Shown: positions 63,882 to 64,000 of the stretch, in pieces
Layout: every line of letters starts with the position of its first letter
Numbering within the stretch: the stretch's first letter is position 1
NCBI GenBank assembly: GCA_046347045.1
Contig: JAXMGX010000003.1
Location: 248,001 to 312,000 of the forward strand
Reading direction: 5' to 3'
Origin: ZC4RG30 sp046347045
GTDB lineage: Bacteria > Pseudomonadota > Gammaproteobacteria > Steroidobacterales > Steroidobacteraceae
Length of the DNA: 64,000 nt
Program-made: the position numbers and the translations under genes
Notes under the pieces: generated by a model
The model's database searches: none
What the model was told of the DNA's origin: nothing
What the model saw: only the letters and a program-made list of their open reading frames with translations

Positions 63882-63929
63882 GCTACCCGGTGTTGTCTTC
63901 TATCCATCGGGGAAATCGCGCCGGGTAGC
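63882..63929. promoter_or_regulatory. Inverted repeat upstream of the six-gene operon
   Basis: GCTACCCGG (63882-63890) and CCGGGTAGC (63921-63929) are perfect 9-bp inverted arms 30 bp apart, 31-78 bp upstream of the start at 63851. It could be a two-site operator or a leader hairpin. The remaining 71 bases to the window edge hold a short open plus-strand frame from an ATG at 63942, too little to call. Confidence 0.4.
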
Positions 63930-64000
63930 TTTGCGGGTCCGATGGACTCGCCCCGGGCGATCCCCTATCTTGCAGCAGGCGAAGCCGGCCGCCCAGCGTG

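Noticed and set aside
63942..64000. Possible start of a plus-strand gene at the right edge
   Set aside because: Only 59 bases remain, with no clear SD or recognisable residues.

Overview
The window is G+C-rich bacterial chromosome, densely coded on both strands. The gene set (GlnE, LemA with an M48 protease, Pit with a DUF47 partner, two-domain M16 peptidase, M3 oligopeptidase, RND efflux, many secreted NTF2/SnoaL-like proteins) suggests a metabolically versatile gammaproteobacterium, perhaps of the Nevskiales/Steroidobacterales type. That placement is inferred from gene style only; there is no rRNA or other marker here. I saw no tRNA, rRNA, IS element, phage gene or CRISPR array. Apart from the broken xthA locus, no non-coding stretch exceeds about 250 bases.

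Layout. 1-7.3 kb: glnE (cut by the left edge), an SDR, a SnoaL-like protein, alanine dehydrogenase (ald), a structured RNA candidate with its own terminator just upstream of ald, a LysR regulator, a TetR regulator and a sulfotransferase. 7.3-9.9 kb: LemA and a membrane M48 protease. 9.9-25.2 kb: a large catabolic-looking region. A seven-gene minus operon (MBL-fold hydrolase, 3-hydroxyisobutyrate-dehydrogenase-like, carboxymuconolactone-decarboxylase-like, NTF2-like, GMC oxidoreductase, SDR, MFS) diverges from a six-gene plus operon (phytoene-dehydrogenase-like flavoprotein, 68-residue protein, GMC, MBL, SDR, cytochrome P450). Next to them is a minus operon with both subunits of a hydroquinone 1,2-dioxygenase-type ring-cleavage enzyme and a serine hydrolase. 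Together they look like an oxidation, lactone-opening and ring-cleavage route for an unidentified, probably aromatic or terpenoid, substrate.

25.3-38.6 kb: M16 peptidase, phosphate transporter with DUF47 partner, thioredoxin-like lipoprotein, M3 peptidase, and a MarR/adaptor/RND efflux operon with no outer-membrane channel gene beside it. 38.6-50.5 kb: carotenoid-cleavage-type oxygenase, a periplasmic protein with one CxxCH heme site, a GH88/105-like protein, several secreted proteins of unknown role, an exonuclease III locus broken by many single-base indels, a beta/gamma-crystallin plus glycine-zipper protein, an NmrA-like protein, and a secreted protein combining a CxxC thioredoxin-like N-terminus, a His/Cys (clan CD-like) domain and an EF-hand loop. 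50.5-57.6 kb: two overlapping hybrid histidine kinases, one of 1818 residues with eight near-identical 92-residue HAMP units. 57.7-63.9 kb: a six-gene minus operon (secreted protein of unknown function, SDR, periplasmic ankyrin-repeat protein, three tandem SnoaL-like paralogues).

Start sites were chosen by eye from Shine-Dalgarno-like sequence, overlap with the upstream gene and family alignment. All family assignments come from motif recognition, not database searches.
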